Shown here one piece after another: positions 33,959-45,480 of a DNA stretch of 64,000 bases. Position 1 is the stretch's first letter; every line of letters begins with the position of its first letter. The notes beneath the pieces were generated by a model, which worked only from the letters and a program-made list of their open reading frames with translations, ran no database searches and was not told where the DNA came from. The position numbers were made by a program, and so were the translations under genes. The stretch comes from Progne subis subis. Its lineage: Eukaryota; Chordata; Aves; Passeriformes; Hirundinidae. The DNA is taken from contig JAKJHU010000016.1 of assembly GCA_022316685.1 (NCBI GenBank), positions 744,001 to 808,000 on the forward strand. The letters run 5' to 3'.

Positions 33959-34245
33959 TCATAGGAAAACTCAGTTTGGATAAGACCTCAGGAGGACTCT
34001 AGTCCAACCACCTATTTCTTAATAGTGTGACCTCTGGGGATCTGAAAAACCTCCAAAGATGTTAACTACCCCTCTTTGGGGCAGCAACTTCTTACATTGC
34101 TGCACTGTCCTCATAGTGTAATACCTTTTCTTTTTAACTCATACAACGATTTCTTGTTTCAACATTATGTCCATCGTCTTCTTGTTCTCACACTGCAAAA
34201 AGCCTGACAGTTTTCACAGTGACCTCATCTTAGGTATTGGAAAAA
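33959..34245 (-). mobile_element. CR1: CR1 LINE 3' end, minus strand
   Basis: Read on -, this ends in a CR1 terminus; on + it starts TCATAGGAAAACTCAG, then GGATAAGACCTCAGGAGGA, CTCTAGTCCAACCACC, GTGACCTCTGGGGATC, a CTTTGGGGCAGC block and CTTGTTCTCACACTGCAAAA with AGCCTGACAG. Order and spacing match the 3' UTR and ORF2 end of an avian CR1 in antisense. Substitutions are frequent, so it is old. The 5' limit near 34245 is approximate. Confidence 0.8.
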
Positions 34246-37200
34246 ATCTTCTCTTCCATCTTGGGTCAGTATAATCGTGATATTTATGGGAAACACAGAT
34301 AATGATCACTCCTTTCTTTATAACATGAAAAGCAGCAAACAATTTTTTTTTTAACAAGGAGTTTATCAAAAAACATATAATCACTCTTTTCTCTGAAAAA
34401 TATATAGTTGGAGTTGATGTATAAGTGCTGGGCAATTTGAGATTCTGCAGAATTAATTGCCACATGATTTTGTATCCTAGAAATAGGCTTCTCAACCCAC
34501 AGTTTATGAGGAAAGTCTACAGGAATGTTAAACATGTCTATGTAATGTCCATGCCACATTTAGTTTGGGAAACAACTTATTCAAAGATTATTAGAATCTG
34601 GGAATATTTGCAAGAAGAAGCACCACCCTAAACTTTCCCAATCCTTGTATACTTTTCTGTATTATCTGATATTTGTTGTTGTTAAAAGCATGGTGGTGAT
34701 CTAATGCTTGACGCAGGTCTCAAGATACTCTATGACTTTAGCAACAGACACAGAAACATTGGCATAGGCTCTTGGGCCAGGCTCTGGTCCACACTGCATC
34801 CCTGTCAATGCCTGTTGTTTGTTTAATCTTCTTTCTACTTCAACGGCTTCTGGCTACTGCTGGATTTTCTCTCAAATACACACTCTTGACCAGCTTAATG
34901 GGAATATGGTAAACAACAACAGCTTGACTGTATAAATAGAGAAATGAATGTTTAAAGAACACATCACTGCATTGGATCAACCACAAGGAAACTGCAGGAA
35001 CAAGCAGGAAATAAATTGATTTTATGGGCTTTTGTTACCATCATGGATGCAGAGAAATACTCAAGTATGCAAAGAGACAGAGTGCTTCTCTGAAAGGCAT
35101 TATATTTCCATATATGATTTTATTTATCCTTTTGCACTTAAGCCACCCACAGGAGCTTTTTCGAAAGAGAGATCTGTTTCCATTCACACTCCAATGTTGT
35201 CTGCAGACCGCAGTGGAGTTGCACTTCATGACAGGCAATCTTCAAAAGGTTTGGAGGTTCAAAGTTTGTATGGGCTTATCTGAATTTCTCAGGTCTGCAA
35301 ATCTCATGGTATCAGCCTACAGCTTGGTACTTGAAGCACTTCCTGGTGAAATCCCAGATGGAAACAGAGGCATAATTTGACTTCAGAGGGCCCAGACCAA
35401 GATATGCATTCAAGCTCCTGATAGATTTAAGAGGGGGCTGAAGACACAGTGCATGCTGGTAAAACATGCAGAGATCCTTTTCTGCATACCAGCTATGCAT
35501 AGATTTTTTGATTCTTCATGAGGATCCTACAGAAAAAAAACATAGAATGTCAATTTCCACACATCAAAAGAGAGGCATTTTGTGGGTTTTTTATTTTTAT
35601 TATTCTAATCCACTCCACAATTCAATACTTGCAGTATTTATTTATTTTTCTTTACACAAAGAAAAGTCAACAGTCAAATTTCATAAAAAGAAATGTACTT
35701 TATCTCCCTCATGAGTGACCAGTCTTCTGGTCTTTCCTTATGTTGTTTCTGTGTATGTCTCGCCACTGACATGTCTGCTTTCTCTCTGCTTATGCCATAC
35801 TCATCCATTCTGCAGTTGTTCTCTCACATGTGCCTACCTGCAATATCCTAAACAATATGTGATGTACTGACGTGCACTGCTTTAGCTTCTGGGTACTTCT
35901 CCAGAGCACCGTAAATTTGCAGGAAAGTAAAACCAATGGGGGTGACTTTTTTCAAACACAATCATTCCGATACTGACAGCTCTGTAGTGAAATATGCCTG
36001 TCTTAATAAAGTGTTTTAAAGCTTGTTTTTGCTGAATAGCAACATAGAAAGTACGACTTACTAGTTCATGTAATTCCTGACTTTTCAGTTTTATTATTTT
36101 AGCTTGGATAAATACCTTCCTGTAGCAGCAAAGATGATCATTTTTATATGAACTATTGTCATTTAAAAAGTTAAGTGCAACATATCATCTAACATACCAG
36201 CTCCTTAAATGGATCTGGTATTATAAATGACACATAAAATACAGATGAAACAAGTTTCAAGCTGCATGATCCTTCCTTTTCCTTCAGATTTTGAAAATGG
36301 AGGAACCACACGAGAAGAAAGTCTTGACCAGAAAGTCTTGGCTAGTTCAACAACATAAACTGCATATCAGTGTCCATCGTTTCCACAATGAATTCTGCAT
36401 CTCCCTCGTATCACTTTGACTATGTTAGAGATTATGTTACAGATATTATTGGGATTAAAATACTGCTGCTACAATGTATATAAAAGAGATGTCTTTCTAC
36501 TTGACATAAATTTCTCCTAATATTTTTTGTAGATGCTGTTCTGTTGTCACCAATAATCATTCCAGTTGAAAGTGCAACAGGAATTGCTCCCTAGTATCAT
36601 TTTTCTGCTCGCTTAGTGGGCATACAGTGACAAAATAAGAATAACTCATGCCATAAGAACATTTCTGTAGAGGTTAGGTAAAGAGGTAATTTCTCTGAAA
36701 TAAGGGAGCAGTATTTGGGTATATGGAGAAACATAAACATTCATAATACTTAGTGACAAGCTAAGAAAAACAAAAATTTTGCAAGTAGACATCAGTGAGC
36801 CAGCCTATTTCAACAAGCTCAGTATGTTCAGGTGATACAGTGTGCTCTTCATACTTTCAGAAGTATGGCTTTTAGATCCACAAATTTTTTGGAGTCATCT
36901 CATGCAATGACTTCTTACTAGCAGATAGCTACAGAAAGCACAGCAGATTCACATTTCATCTTAAACTCAGGAACCACAGCACAGAATGCATTCATTTAGT
37001 TCATTTTCCAAAGAGTGCACATAACATGCAGTTCATCTGAATCTCAGTGAAACATGATTTTGAGAGTTTGCCAGCTTCAGAATATTCCTGGGAATATTTA
37101 TCACTGGTGTTCTCCATTTCCTTTCTTGATCCTCTCCTTGAAAGGCAGCCAAGCAAATGTGGATAAATATATCTGATAGTTTCTAAAATGTCTCAGCAAC

Positions 37201-38748
37201 TAATCAGAAATAACTGGACCATCTCTTTCAGAAATAAAATTGAATATCTGCCTCTAAATGTGTGGTTCTTAAATGTAGGACCTTATCTTTAATAAACATG
37301 CCAAGTTTTTGTATTTCATTTAGAGCACTTTTACTGGGTTTTATAAATATACATGAAATTAAGATCTTCATTACTTGCTTTTGTTTTCCCCTCCCATGCT
37401 AAATATTAATCTCCTTATTGCACACAGGAAAATCAGTCTTTAATATATAAATTTTAATTTTGTACAATCTTAGGATGCCTTTTATTCTGAACAGTAATGG
37501 AAATACTAGAAAAAGTGCTGAACAAAATCCACCAGTTCATATTTAATGCCTTAATAAATTCCAGATTTTGACTAGGCAGATGATGAAGCTGAAAAAAAAA
37601 TATTTCTTTTCATTAAAAAACACATTAAAAATCCAAATCCAGGTTGCATTCTGTTTTTCACTTTGACTGTCATCATTCATACAAATGTGCCTGTCTGGAA
37701 AGGACTTTGAAATATAGATGTGCTCTTGTGTGATACACTGGCTTTCCTGGAAAATAAAGTGGTTTATTTCTCCATTAAAGAGTTACAACAGTGTTGGACA
37801 CACCAGCAGTCGGTGTGCTTCTACCCTCATGACCACCAAGAACGGGAAAGAATTAAAAGGTGCTTTCTGAAGCTGTTGTCTGACTATTAAGCTGTTACAG
37901 GACTGATCTTTCTGACTTTTCAAAGTGGATGGCCTGCACTAAGTATTTCTTTGGTAAAAATCTCTGACATAATATTAAAATGCTGCTACCTTAGAGTCCT
38001 TTTTGTTGAACACAAATTCAGTGCTTTTTGTCACAAGTTAAAGACACATACTCTCCAGAAGTGTTTCTTCAGGATCCTCCCCTAGTAGCACTTGTCCTCC
38101 AAAGAAGAATGAGGAAAGAATAGTTCTTTTTGTCCCCCCCTCATAAAAGGATCTCTGAATGAACTCTTTATTTTTCCCCTTATTTATATTTGAATAATGT
38201 AAATGTAGTAGATATGTTATTCCTTTGTCCTTCATCTCTCTAGAAGCCAACTCACAGAAGTACTTACAACTGTAACGACAATTAAATGGTCTTCTTCCTT
38301 CCTTCTTTCATAGTAATAACAGCCCACAATTCAATATGAGCAATCTCAAGTTCTGCTTGCAAGATCTTACACGGAAGGGGTCCTGGAGAAATTCTGCATC
38401 TTTACATGCCCATGGCTTTGAGTGGGTGAGGCAGATTCTGCCTGGCAGTAACTCCCTTACTGAGGGGAGGGGGGAGGTGATGAGGTGTGCATCCTCTGGT
38501 CCTTTAGGTTCGTGTGGCTGGTGATGCTGGGTATTATATCTGGTGATGAAAACATGCAATATTCTTGGGCTTTCCTTGCTCCACTGCCAAAGGCTCTTGC
38601 CCATACCAACTCTGCACCACCCCCCTCCACACCCCAGTTATGTTATTTAACAATAACACGATCAGGTATCTTTGGATTTTTCTGCTTGGATTAAAACATG
38701 TTTGAAAAAGCTTATTATGAACTCAATGTTCTTTTCAAATATTCAGGT
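34246..38748. other. 4.5 kb of unique non-coding sequence
   Basis: No named repeat. A 118-codon frame at 35024-35380 on + overlaps another in a second frame and one on the opposite strand; none resembles a known protein. The remaining sequence is AT-rich with ordinary complexity. Confidence 0.6.
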
Positions 38749-38849
38749 AACAAAAAAACTCAATACAAAACAAAAACAAAAGCAAAAACAAAAACAAACA
38801 AACAAACAAAAACAAAAAAAAATCCCACCAAAAACACCACAAAACACCA
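38749..38849. repeat. Imperfect (CAAAA)n/(CAAA)n tract
   Basis: A-rich with single C bases, ending in a C-richer ACCACAAAACACC part. Same class as 30898-31035. The Lys/Gln/Thr-rich frames on + and the Phe/Cys-rich frame on - are low-complexity. Confidence 0.95.
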
Positions 38850-41540
38850 TCAAAAGCTCTTTGCATCCCTCTGTGGATTTCCTTTTGGTTACATTGCACC
38901 TTAGCACAGTTGTAGGCACTATGATAAAATGGATATTTACTGAAAATGACAACTAAATGTCAACTACATCCTGCCCTCTTGGCAATTTCTGTAACGTGAT
39001 TTCTAAATATTTCATAAACCAGAATCATTTACAGGGATTTCTATGGGATCTGGTAAGGCTCAGAGAAGAGTTTGTAAAGCAGTAGTATTAATACTGACCA
39101 TCTAGGTTCTTTTCACTGTGTGCTCTTAGCATTTGTGTCAAGTAGATTAAGTCTCTTCTCTTTGGGCTTGACTAGAACAAGTGACATGAAAAAGTGAAGT
39201 TGCAGAGGTTTAATTTGAAGAGACAGTAAAATAAAAGGAAAATAGAGCTAATCCCAGGCATAACAGTATATATCATATTACATGTTGCCTTGACTGTCCA
39301 ATCAAGCCATCAAGCATGAATAAGATTCCTTTGACTTCCATTACCCAGACTAATTTTATCCTCAGCTGTGTTCAGAGGTTATTTGATTTTTTTGAAACAA
39401 CATGTCCCTGCTTGCAGGGCTTTTACTACCAGCCTTGAAGTTGGCATTATCGTACTTTAAAAAGTGGAATGTATATGTGGAAACCAATGTCTTTCACAAA
39501 TCGTACTGTAGGCTTTAAGATTTTATGGAAAGTTTCACTATTTTCCTGAAGTCCTTGCTCTGAGATTCTTAAGGTTCTAGAAGAATCTTGTATTTTTTAA
39601 TGAAGTTTTAAGGCTGTGCAGAAAAAAATTGAAGTATGTCCTGTTCTTACTAACCTAAAAATCTAAAAAAACCCCAAACCACTGACTCATAAAAGCGAAA
39701 GTAAACTTAGAGATACAGTGTGCATTTCAGGTCAAATTTTAAAAGTCACTTTGAGTATTTGAGTTTGGCAATGTTGCAAATACCTCTTTAGGAAAGTCAG
39801 TATTTTAATCTAAACCTGATCCTCTAATACACCTTCCCATTGGCTTCATCTTTTGCTGGTCTCTTGCAGTGTCAGTTTAGATGAGCTAACTAGGTGTTTA
39901 TGATACCCTCACTAACATGATATCATCATATCCATGCATGGATACCACTGCACCCAGTGGAGGTTGCTGTACTTCTGGCATCTTTGCTTAGTATTTCTGG
40001 TTCCTGTGCATTTCACTTCATAGAATCATTTATATCAATAGACCAAAATAAGATCTTGTCTAAGCAAATCTAACCGCATTTTAGGATCAACACAGCAGTG
40101 GATTAGGATCTGTCTGCACCAAGGCTAAATATTTTCTAAAATTTTCATTTTACAGTGAAAGCACTATTATGATACTAACTAGGAGTACCACAACCTTTGT
40201 CTTTTAAACATTTTTAGCTGCATTAATTACAGGAATTAAAAATTACGTTAATGTAATTTGGAATATATAATCTACAACTGAAAATAGCATCCCAATTTTT
40301 AGAAATACATCCTACCATGTAATATTTCTTGGAATGTAGAATTTAAAATTTTATCACCCTTTTTTTTTTTTTTTCCTGCAGTAAAAGTAATTATAGTGTA
40401 GATATGGGTTTTGCTGCAATCTCTGCTGTAGGGAGTCATGAAGCAACTCATAAAGGATTCATACAAAAAATCAGTAAAAAAAGTAATTTTATGATAAATG
40501 TTGTACTTATCTCAGTCTGAGAGAGTTCAAGTCACCTAAAGAAAAAACCAGAATACGCCATCATTTGAAGTAGTAATTTAAATAGTGATAATTTTAAAAT
40601 AAACTTTTAAACTTGTCAAAATAGCCACAAGGCACAGGAGAATAGCATTACTGCTTAGTGTAGGCAACACATTCACTGCATTCAAAAAAACTCTCAGTTT
40701 TAAAAGCAAAGAATGGAAATGGTCCTCTATAATCTACTTAGTTTTATCTCCTACTCTCTGGAGGTGCTGATTTTTAGCCTATCTCACTTCACGACCCTCG
40801 AGACTTTATTTTCTCTGCTGAAATAGAATCCTTCAAGATGAGAATCAAATATTATCCCTTCTCTTGTTAGCTCCTCATCAATACCATTTTGTTACTTTAT
40901 CAGAGTTTCAGCTGCCACATTTGCACTTTACAAGTTACTCTCTTCACTATGTTTAATCCATGTTTTCAATTGCCTTGCAAATGTGCCACTGTCACCTCAG
41001 AAAGCTGCTTGGTTTGCTACTGTTTTCTGTCTACTGCTTCCCATTTCTGCACCAAATTCCAAAGGTGTTATCCATCTTGTTTTCAAAACTCATTCCCTCA
41101 TTATCAGTGTAATATTTTTTCACTTTTCTCCCTCATGCTTTCAAAACTTTACAGGTCTTCCTGTTCCAAATGCTTACCACTGTGCACTTATCTATTCTCT
41201 AAAGCATATTTTTAAAATGGCTGTCAAACCTTATTTATCTGTTTTCCTTCTTCTTCTCCTTGTCTGTCTCCTTTGATCTTTGTAGCTTTTGAGGAATGTC
41301 TCTTGGTCTGTCTTCTTCCTCTTCCTCCTTCCTCATCAGGCATTCCTAAATGGAAAGGGATCTTTACAAATTTTATCGTCCTGAGTCCACCTTTCCTTTA
41401 CTACCAAACCATGTAACTCATGCCCCCACAGTAGTACCTAATCTCCAAACTTACTTTTCTGGGGAATTTTTCTTCCTCTCTTACAATTACCTTAGCACTG
41501 TCTATTTCAGTTATTCAGTTAGTATATTTTAATACTTTGC
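38850..41540. other. Unique non-coding stretch
   Basis: No gene. A T-run lies at 40360-40374. From about 40890 to 41340 the sequence is pyrimidine-rich (CTT and TCC runs), giving Leu/Phe/Cys-rich frames on + up to 108 codons that I regard as compositional. Confidence 0.6.
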
Positions 41541-42464
41541 TCATAGACTCACAGAAAGGCAGGGTCAGAAGGGACCATAAAGATCATCTCGTTCAAGCCC
41601 CCTGCCATGGGCAGGGACATCTTCCACTAGATCAGGTTGTTTAGAGCTCCATCCAACCTGGCCTTGAACACTTCCAGGGATAGGGCATTCAGAACTTCTG
41701 TGGGCAACCTGTTCCAGTGCCTCACCACCCACACAGCAAAGAACTTCCTCCAAATGTCCAATCTAAACCTGCTCTCTTTTAGTTTGAACCCATGCCCTCT
41801 CCTGTCACTACAGGCTCTTGCAAAAAGTCTCTCTCCATTTTTCTTGTAGGGCCCTTCAGGTACTGAAAGGTGGCAATTAGGCAACACCTAAGCCTTCTTT
41901 TCGCCAGGCTGAACAATTCCAATTCCCTCACCTTTTCCTCGTACTGAGAGGTGCTTCATCCCTCTAAGCATCTTGGAGTCCCTCCTGTGGACTTGCTACA
42001 GCAGGTCCATGTCCTTCCTTTGCTGGGGACCCCAGAACTGGACACAGCACTGCAGGTGGGTCTCATGAGGGCAGAGTAGAGGGGAAGAATCCCCTGCCTT
42101 GACCTGCTGGCTATGCTGCTTCAGATGTATGCCAGAACCTTGTTGCTTTCTGAGCTACAAGCGCACACTGCTGGCTCATGCCTTGCCCATGCCCTACCAG
42201 CACGCCCTAGTCCCTCTCAGAAGGACTGCTCTCACCCTGTTCACTGCCCAGTCCATGTTGAGACCAAGTGGTTCCCCAAGCCAGGTGCAGCACCTTGCAC
42301 CTGGTCTTGTTAAATCTGAAGGGCCCATTTCTCAAGCTTGTCCAGGTCCCTCTGAATGGCACCCTGACTTCCAGGTGTTGAATGCACCATGTAGCTTGGT
42401 GTCATCTGTAAATTTGCTGAGGGTGCACTCGATCCCTTTATCTATGTCATTGTTGAAGATTATT
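41541..42464 (-). mobile_element. CR1: 5'-truncated CR1 LINE, best-preserved copy
   Basis: A 924-bp CR1 on the minus strand, from the reverse-transcriptase catalytic region to the 3' terminus. On + it starts TCATAGACTCACAGAAAGG, the reverse complement of the ATTCTRTG-type CR1 end. Read on -, the 5' end encodes a recognisable RT segment (ECTLSKFTDDTKLHGAF); the YxDD-equivalent box is at 42401-42412 and reads FTDD where CR1 usually has FADD. Downstream the frame shifts and acquires stops, but blocks for the C-terminal ORF2 region persist to 41627. CR1 elements encode an endonuclease and RT that copy their RNA at a chromosomal nick; this copy cannot do so. Frames on + through this interval (42099-42470) are antisense shadows. 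Confidence 0.95.
41627..41887 (-). pseudogene. Relic of CR1 ORF2 protein, C-terminal ~86 residues
   Basis: This open frame runs to the natural ORF2 stop. Its sequence keeps the avian CR1 C-terminal signature: KNGERLFARACSDR, GHGFKLKESRFRLDIW, VVRHWNRLPTEVLNAL and LEVFKARLDGALNNLI in order. The listed start methionine is not the original one; in the intact LINE this is the tail of a polyprotein of roughly 900-1000 residues with endonuclease and reverse-transcriptase domains. Frame disruptions just upstream separate it from the RT core at 42400. It is the only frame in the window with recognisable protein homology. It is non-functional. Confidence 0.9.
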
Positions 42465-44153
42465 CTCTGAACTGACTAGACATACCTTCAAACTGAGTGG
42501 ACAAGCTGTGATCAACCATAAAATTGTAAGGCTATTTCTTCTGCCTATCATGGTTATGTAAGTGAAGAACAATCTGCAGTTCCAAAACTGGTGCCCACTG
42601 TTTAAAACAATATATAATATCTGATCGTTCCTAAATTATGTCATTAGCTGTTTAAAAAAAGTGCTTGTAAGATTGTTTGAAGTGAATGAGTTTTTAAATT
42701 TGATGTCTAACAACACAAATGACAACACAGTTCATGTTGAAACACACAGTTCGTATGTTGAAAAATTAGCTGAACTTTTAAGTGAAAATTCTTCCATATT
42801 ATATTTAAAGGGAAAAATGCCATATTAAAACAGAGAAAATTGTACAGATGCAAACAATTTCTCAATGTAACTTTTAATTCCTCACATAGGAATTGACTGT
42901 TGCTAATGCTTGGAAATATTATCTTGCCTCACAGGGTTCTGTCAGAATGTAACATAAACCACAATTTGGCACTATATTCCTGCGGTTTGCAGTTCTACAT
43001 TTATTGCGAATGTTGTATTTTGCTGTTGCTTCAGGTTTGCCTGTCACATTCCATGCTGCTCCATGTCCATGAGGAGTATTCTGAAATGAATGGGTTTGCC
43101 ACAGCGTTAAATGGAAACTCACTTTTAAATGACATTCCATCATGCTGCATCATGTCTTTGTTTGAGAATATTTGAGACTTACAGATGCATGTTCAAAATG
43201 GCACATGGCACATGGCACATGGCACCTTAGCTACAAATAGCAAATACAAGAGAGATTGTCTGTTTAGAATAATAGCTTGTTAATGGGGAATATCAGTCAC
43301 AGACCTAGTTTAACTTGAAAAACAAGACCATACTTTGTAGAGGTGCAGAAACTATAGGTGTCCAGCAACTCCCCACCTGTGTCAAATCAGCAACAGTCAT
43401 TATAAAAGTATTTTGGAGAATAATACAGCAAAGTATAGAAAAGAATTAGCCATTATGGTTATTTTATTGCAGGGTCTTTCTGTCTTCAGTCAAGAATAAT
43501 AGCATTGCAAAACAGACTCAAAGAACCACAATGCTCAAGCTACAAGAAAATGCACGAGTACATAAGTCATTGTCACACCACAGAATTTAAGTATATTGTT
43601 AAAACTCCTTCAATTTGGATAATCATGCATAACCAATCTGCATAACCATGTCAGCTAATTCATTAGATCAATTTCTCACTGAGGTACTAGTTAGAGCAAA
43701 CAGCTCTCTTCTTTGTAAAATAAACACAAACAGTAAATCTTTGATATGCTTATCAGCTAGAGGACTAAGAAAACAAATCACTTTATCTGAGCTAAGAAAA
43801 ACTGAGCAAAACAGACCAGAATCTAATAAAAAATACCTGGCCCATAGCTTTTGAGAGATACTCCTGCTTCTCAGAAGTAATGGGATAGAAAAAGGAACAT
43901 CTAAATTATAATTGTCACTTAGCAAGGCTTCCTTCAAAACCCACCACTCTATCCACCTGGCAGAGAGGTATCCACCTACTCAGCTTTCAAACAGATTTCA
44001 CCCTTCCTTTACTATTGAAGAAGAAATAGAAGAAGAAAATATACTTTTTCAACTTCATTAGCTTTGATTTCTCACAGTCAAGCCCCAGAAAAGATACAGA
44101 CATTTTGGAATATACAGGAGTTTGTAGGATGATACTATGAGCTATCCTTCCAG
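42465..44153. other. Non-coding stretch with a short heptamer repeat
   Basis: No gene. A GGCACAT heptamer is repeated about 3.7 times at 43200-43225. Frames of 89-91 codons on both strands (42900-43175, 43668-43937) have no similarity that I recognise. Confidence 0.6.
43200..43225. repeat. (GGCACAT)n short tandem repeat, ~3.7 units
   Basis: Three complete GGCACAT heptamers followed by GGCAC. Small but perfect. Confidence 0.9.
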
Positions 44154-44274
44154 GTTGTTGTGGGGTTTTTTTTGGTGATTGTTTTTTGTTTGTTTGTTCA
44201 GTTTGTTTGTTTTTGTTTGGTTGGTTGGTTGGTTGGCTGGCTGTTGTTCTGGTTTTGGTTTTTTGGTTTTTTCC
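44154..44274. repeat. T/G-rich tract with TTTG and TTGG units
   Basis: About 120 bp almost only T and G: TTTG units, a (TTGG)n run near 44217-44236, then TTTTGG units. Overlapping Phe/Val/Leu-rich frames on + and Lys/Gln/Asn-rich ones on - are artefacts of composition. Confidence 0.95.
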
Positions 44275-45116
44275 TCCTCCAGGGAGTTTGCCATACTGTT
44301 GTCACATATGCTAAATCCTGTCAGCAAAATATTTTCACTCATCTGGATCAACTCACTCAGCAGCAGACAAAGCCTGTCTCCCATCAACTTACCCAGAATT
44401 TCTTTCTTCCCAAACTGTCTAGCAGCTGAGCCGACTCTCTAGCATCACATGTTCAAATATACCTACTTTCCATAGCATATTTGGACTTTCAGAGTGCTCT
44501 TTCATAGCCTACTCTGCTTACTGCTTTCTCTGTACCATTAAATACTAGGCTTCTGCTAACATGTTTTTAATAACAGCACAGTGTCCTATGCTCTGGGACA
44601 GAAATACCACAACAATAAGATACAACTCAAAATCAAATGGTTCGTCAAGAGGGAAGTTTCAGTTAAGAGGAGAGGCTTACTGGCCTTTTCCTCACTGCCT
44701 ACTTGGGTGGCATCTTCCACCAAGGAGGCAGCCTTATTTTCATTCAGGTAAAGAAATTCTCCGGCCTACTTGAAAATGAAGAGATTCTTTGCAGCCTGAG
44801 CACCCAAGTGCATGACAGGATTATGACATGCCCAGCCACCCACATTGTCACAGAGTGGTTTTGTTTTTTAAAAAACCCACAAACGCTAGGATGAATTTTA
44901 AGATGGAGAATGCTCTTGAAGCACTGTGCTTAAGTGAAAATGCACGAGGAACTTCACACACAGACACGTATCCCAACAACAACAACAAAAAAGAAAAAAA
45001 AAAAAAACAGCAGATGTATTTTTTTCTGTATAGTGCAAAAATATTTCTAAACCAAATTACCAATAATAAGTCCTCTCCACATGCTCTCCAGCAGGGTTAA
45101 GTATATATAGTTATGA
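44275..45116. other. Non-coding stretch
   Basis: No gene or named transposon. An AAC/A-rich run lies at 44975-45008. Frames up to 90 codons are unremarkable. Confidence 0.6.
44975..45008. repeat. (AAC)n plus A-run
   Basis: Four AAC units followed by a poly-A run with one G. A simple sequence repeat. Confidence 0.9.
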
Positions 45117-45480
45117 TGTCACAGTCTGTAAGAATTCCCTTGGGAGGGGGAGGGGATTAGGCCAGCAAGGTTGCCTCTCTCAAGGTTGCAGTTTCTTCTC
45201 ACGGTCTTTCTGCAAACTGACCTCTCAGAGCTCCCCATTCCCTTAAATATGGATGACAAATTGGAATGAAGTTACATTCACATTTAAATCTACAGATTTC
45301 TCTCTATTGCTTAAAAAGTTTGTAGGTTTATTCTTGTCAAGAGCTGGGTCAGGAAAGCCAAAACTCACGTAGAAAACTAGCTAATGTTGCTCCAAGATAT
45401 AATCTTCTTGCTGCTCTCAATGCCTGACGTTGTCCCGTGGGTTTGATGAGGCAATTTCCCATCTGCATTTTTAAATGAAA
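45117..45480 (-). mobile_element. Weak LTR candidate, minus strand
   Basis: The segment starts TGTCACAGTCTGTAAG on +, similar to the start of the better LTR at 15557 (TGTCACGATCTGCTAA), and carries a reversed polyadenylation signal (TTTATT near 45327). It is GC-richer than its flanks, with a GGGAGGGGGAGGGG run near 45145. I cannot see the other end or a target-site duplication, and the boundaries are guesses. Confidence 0.3.

Noticed and set aside
42099..42470. 123-codon frame on + within the CR1
   Set aside because: Antisense to the CR1 ORF2 relic, so a shadow frame.
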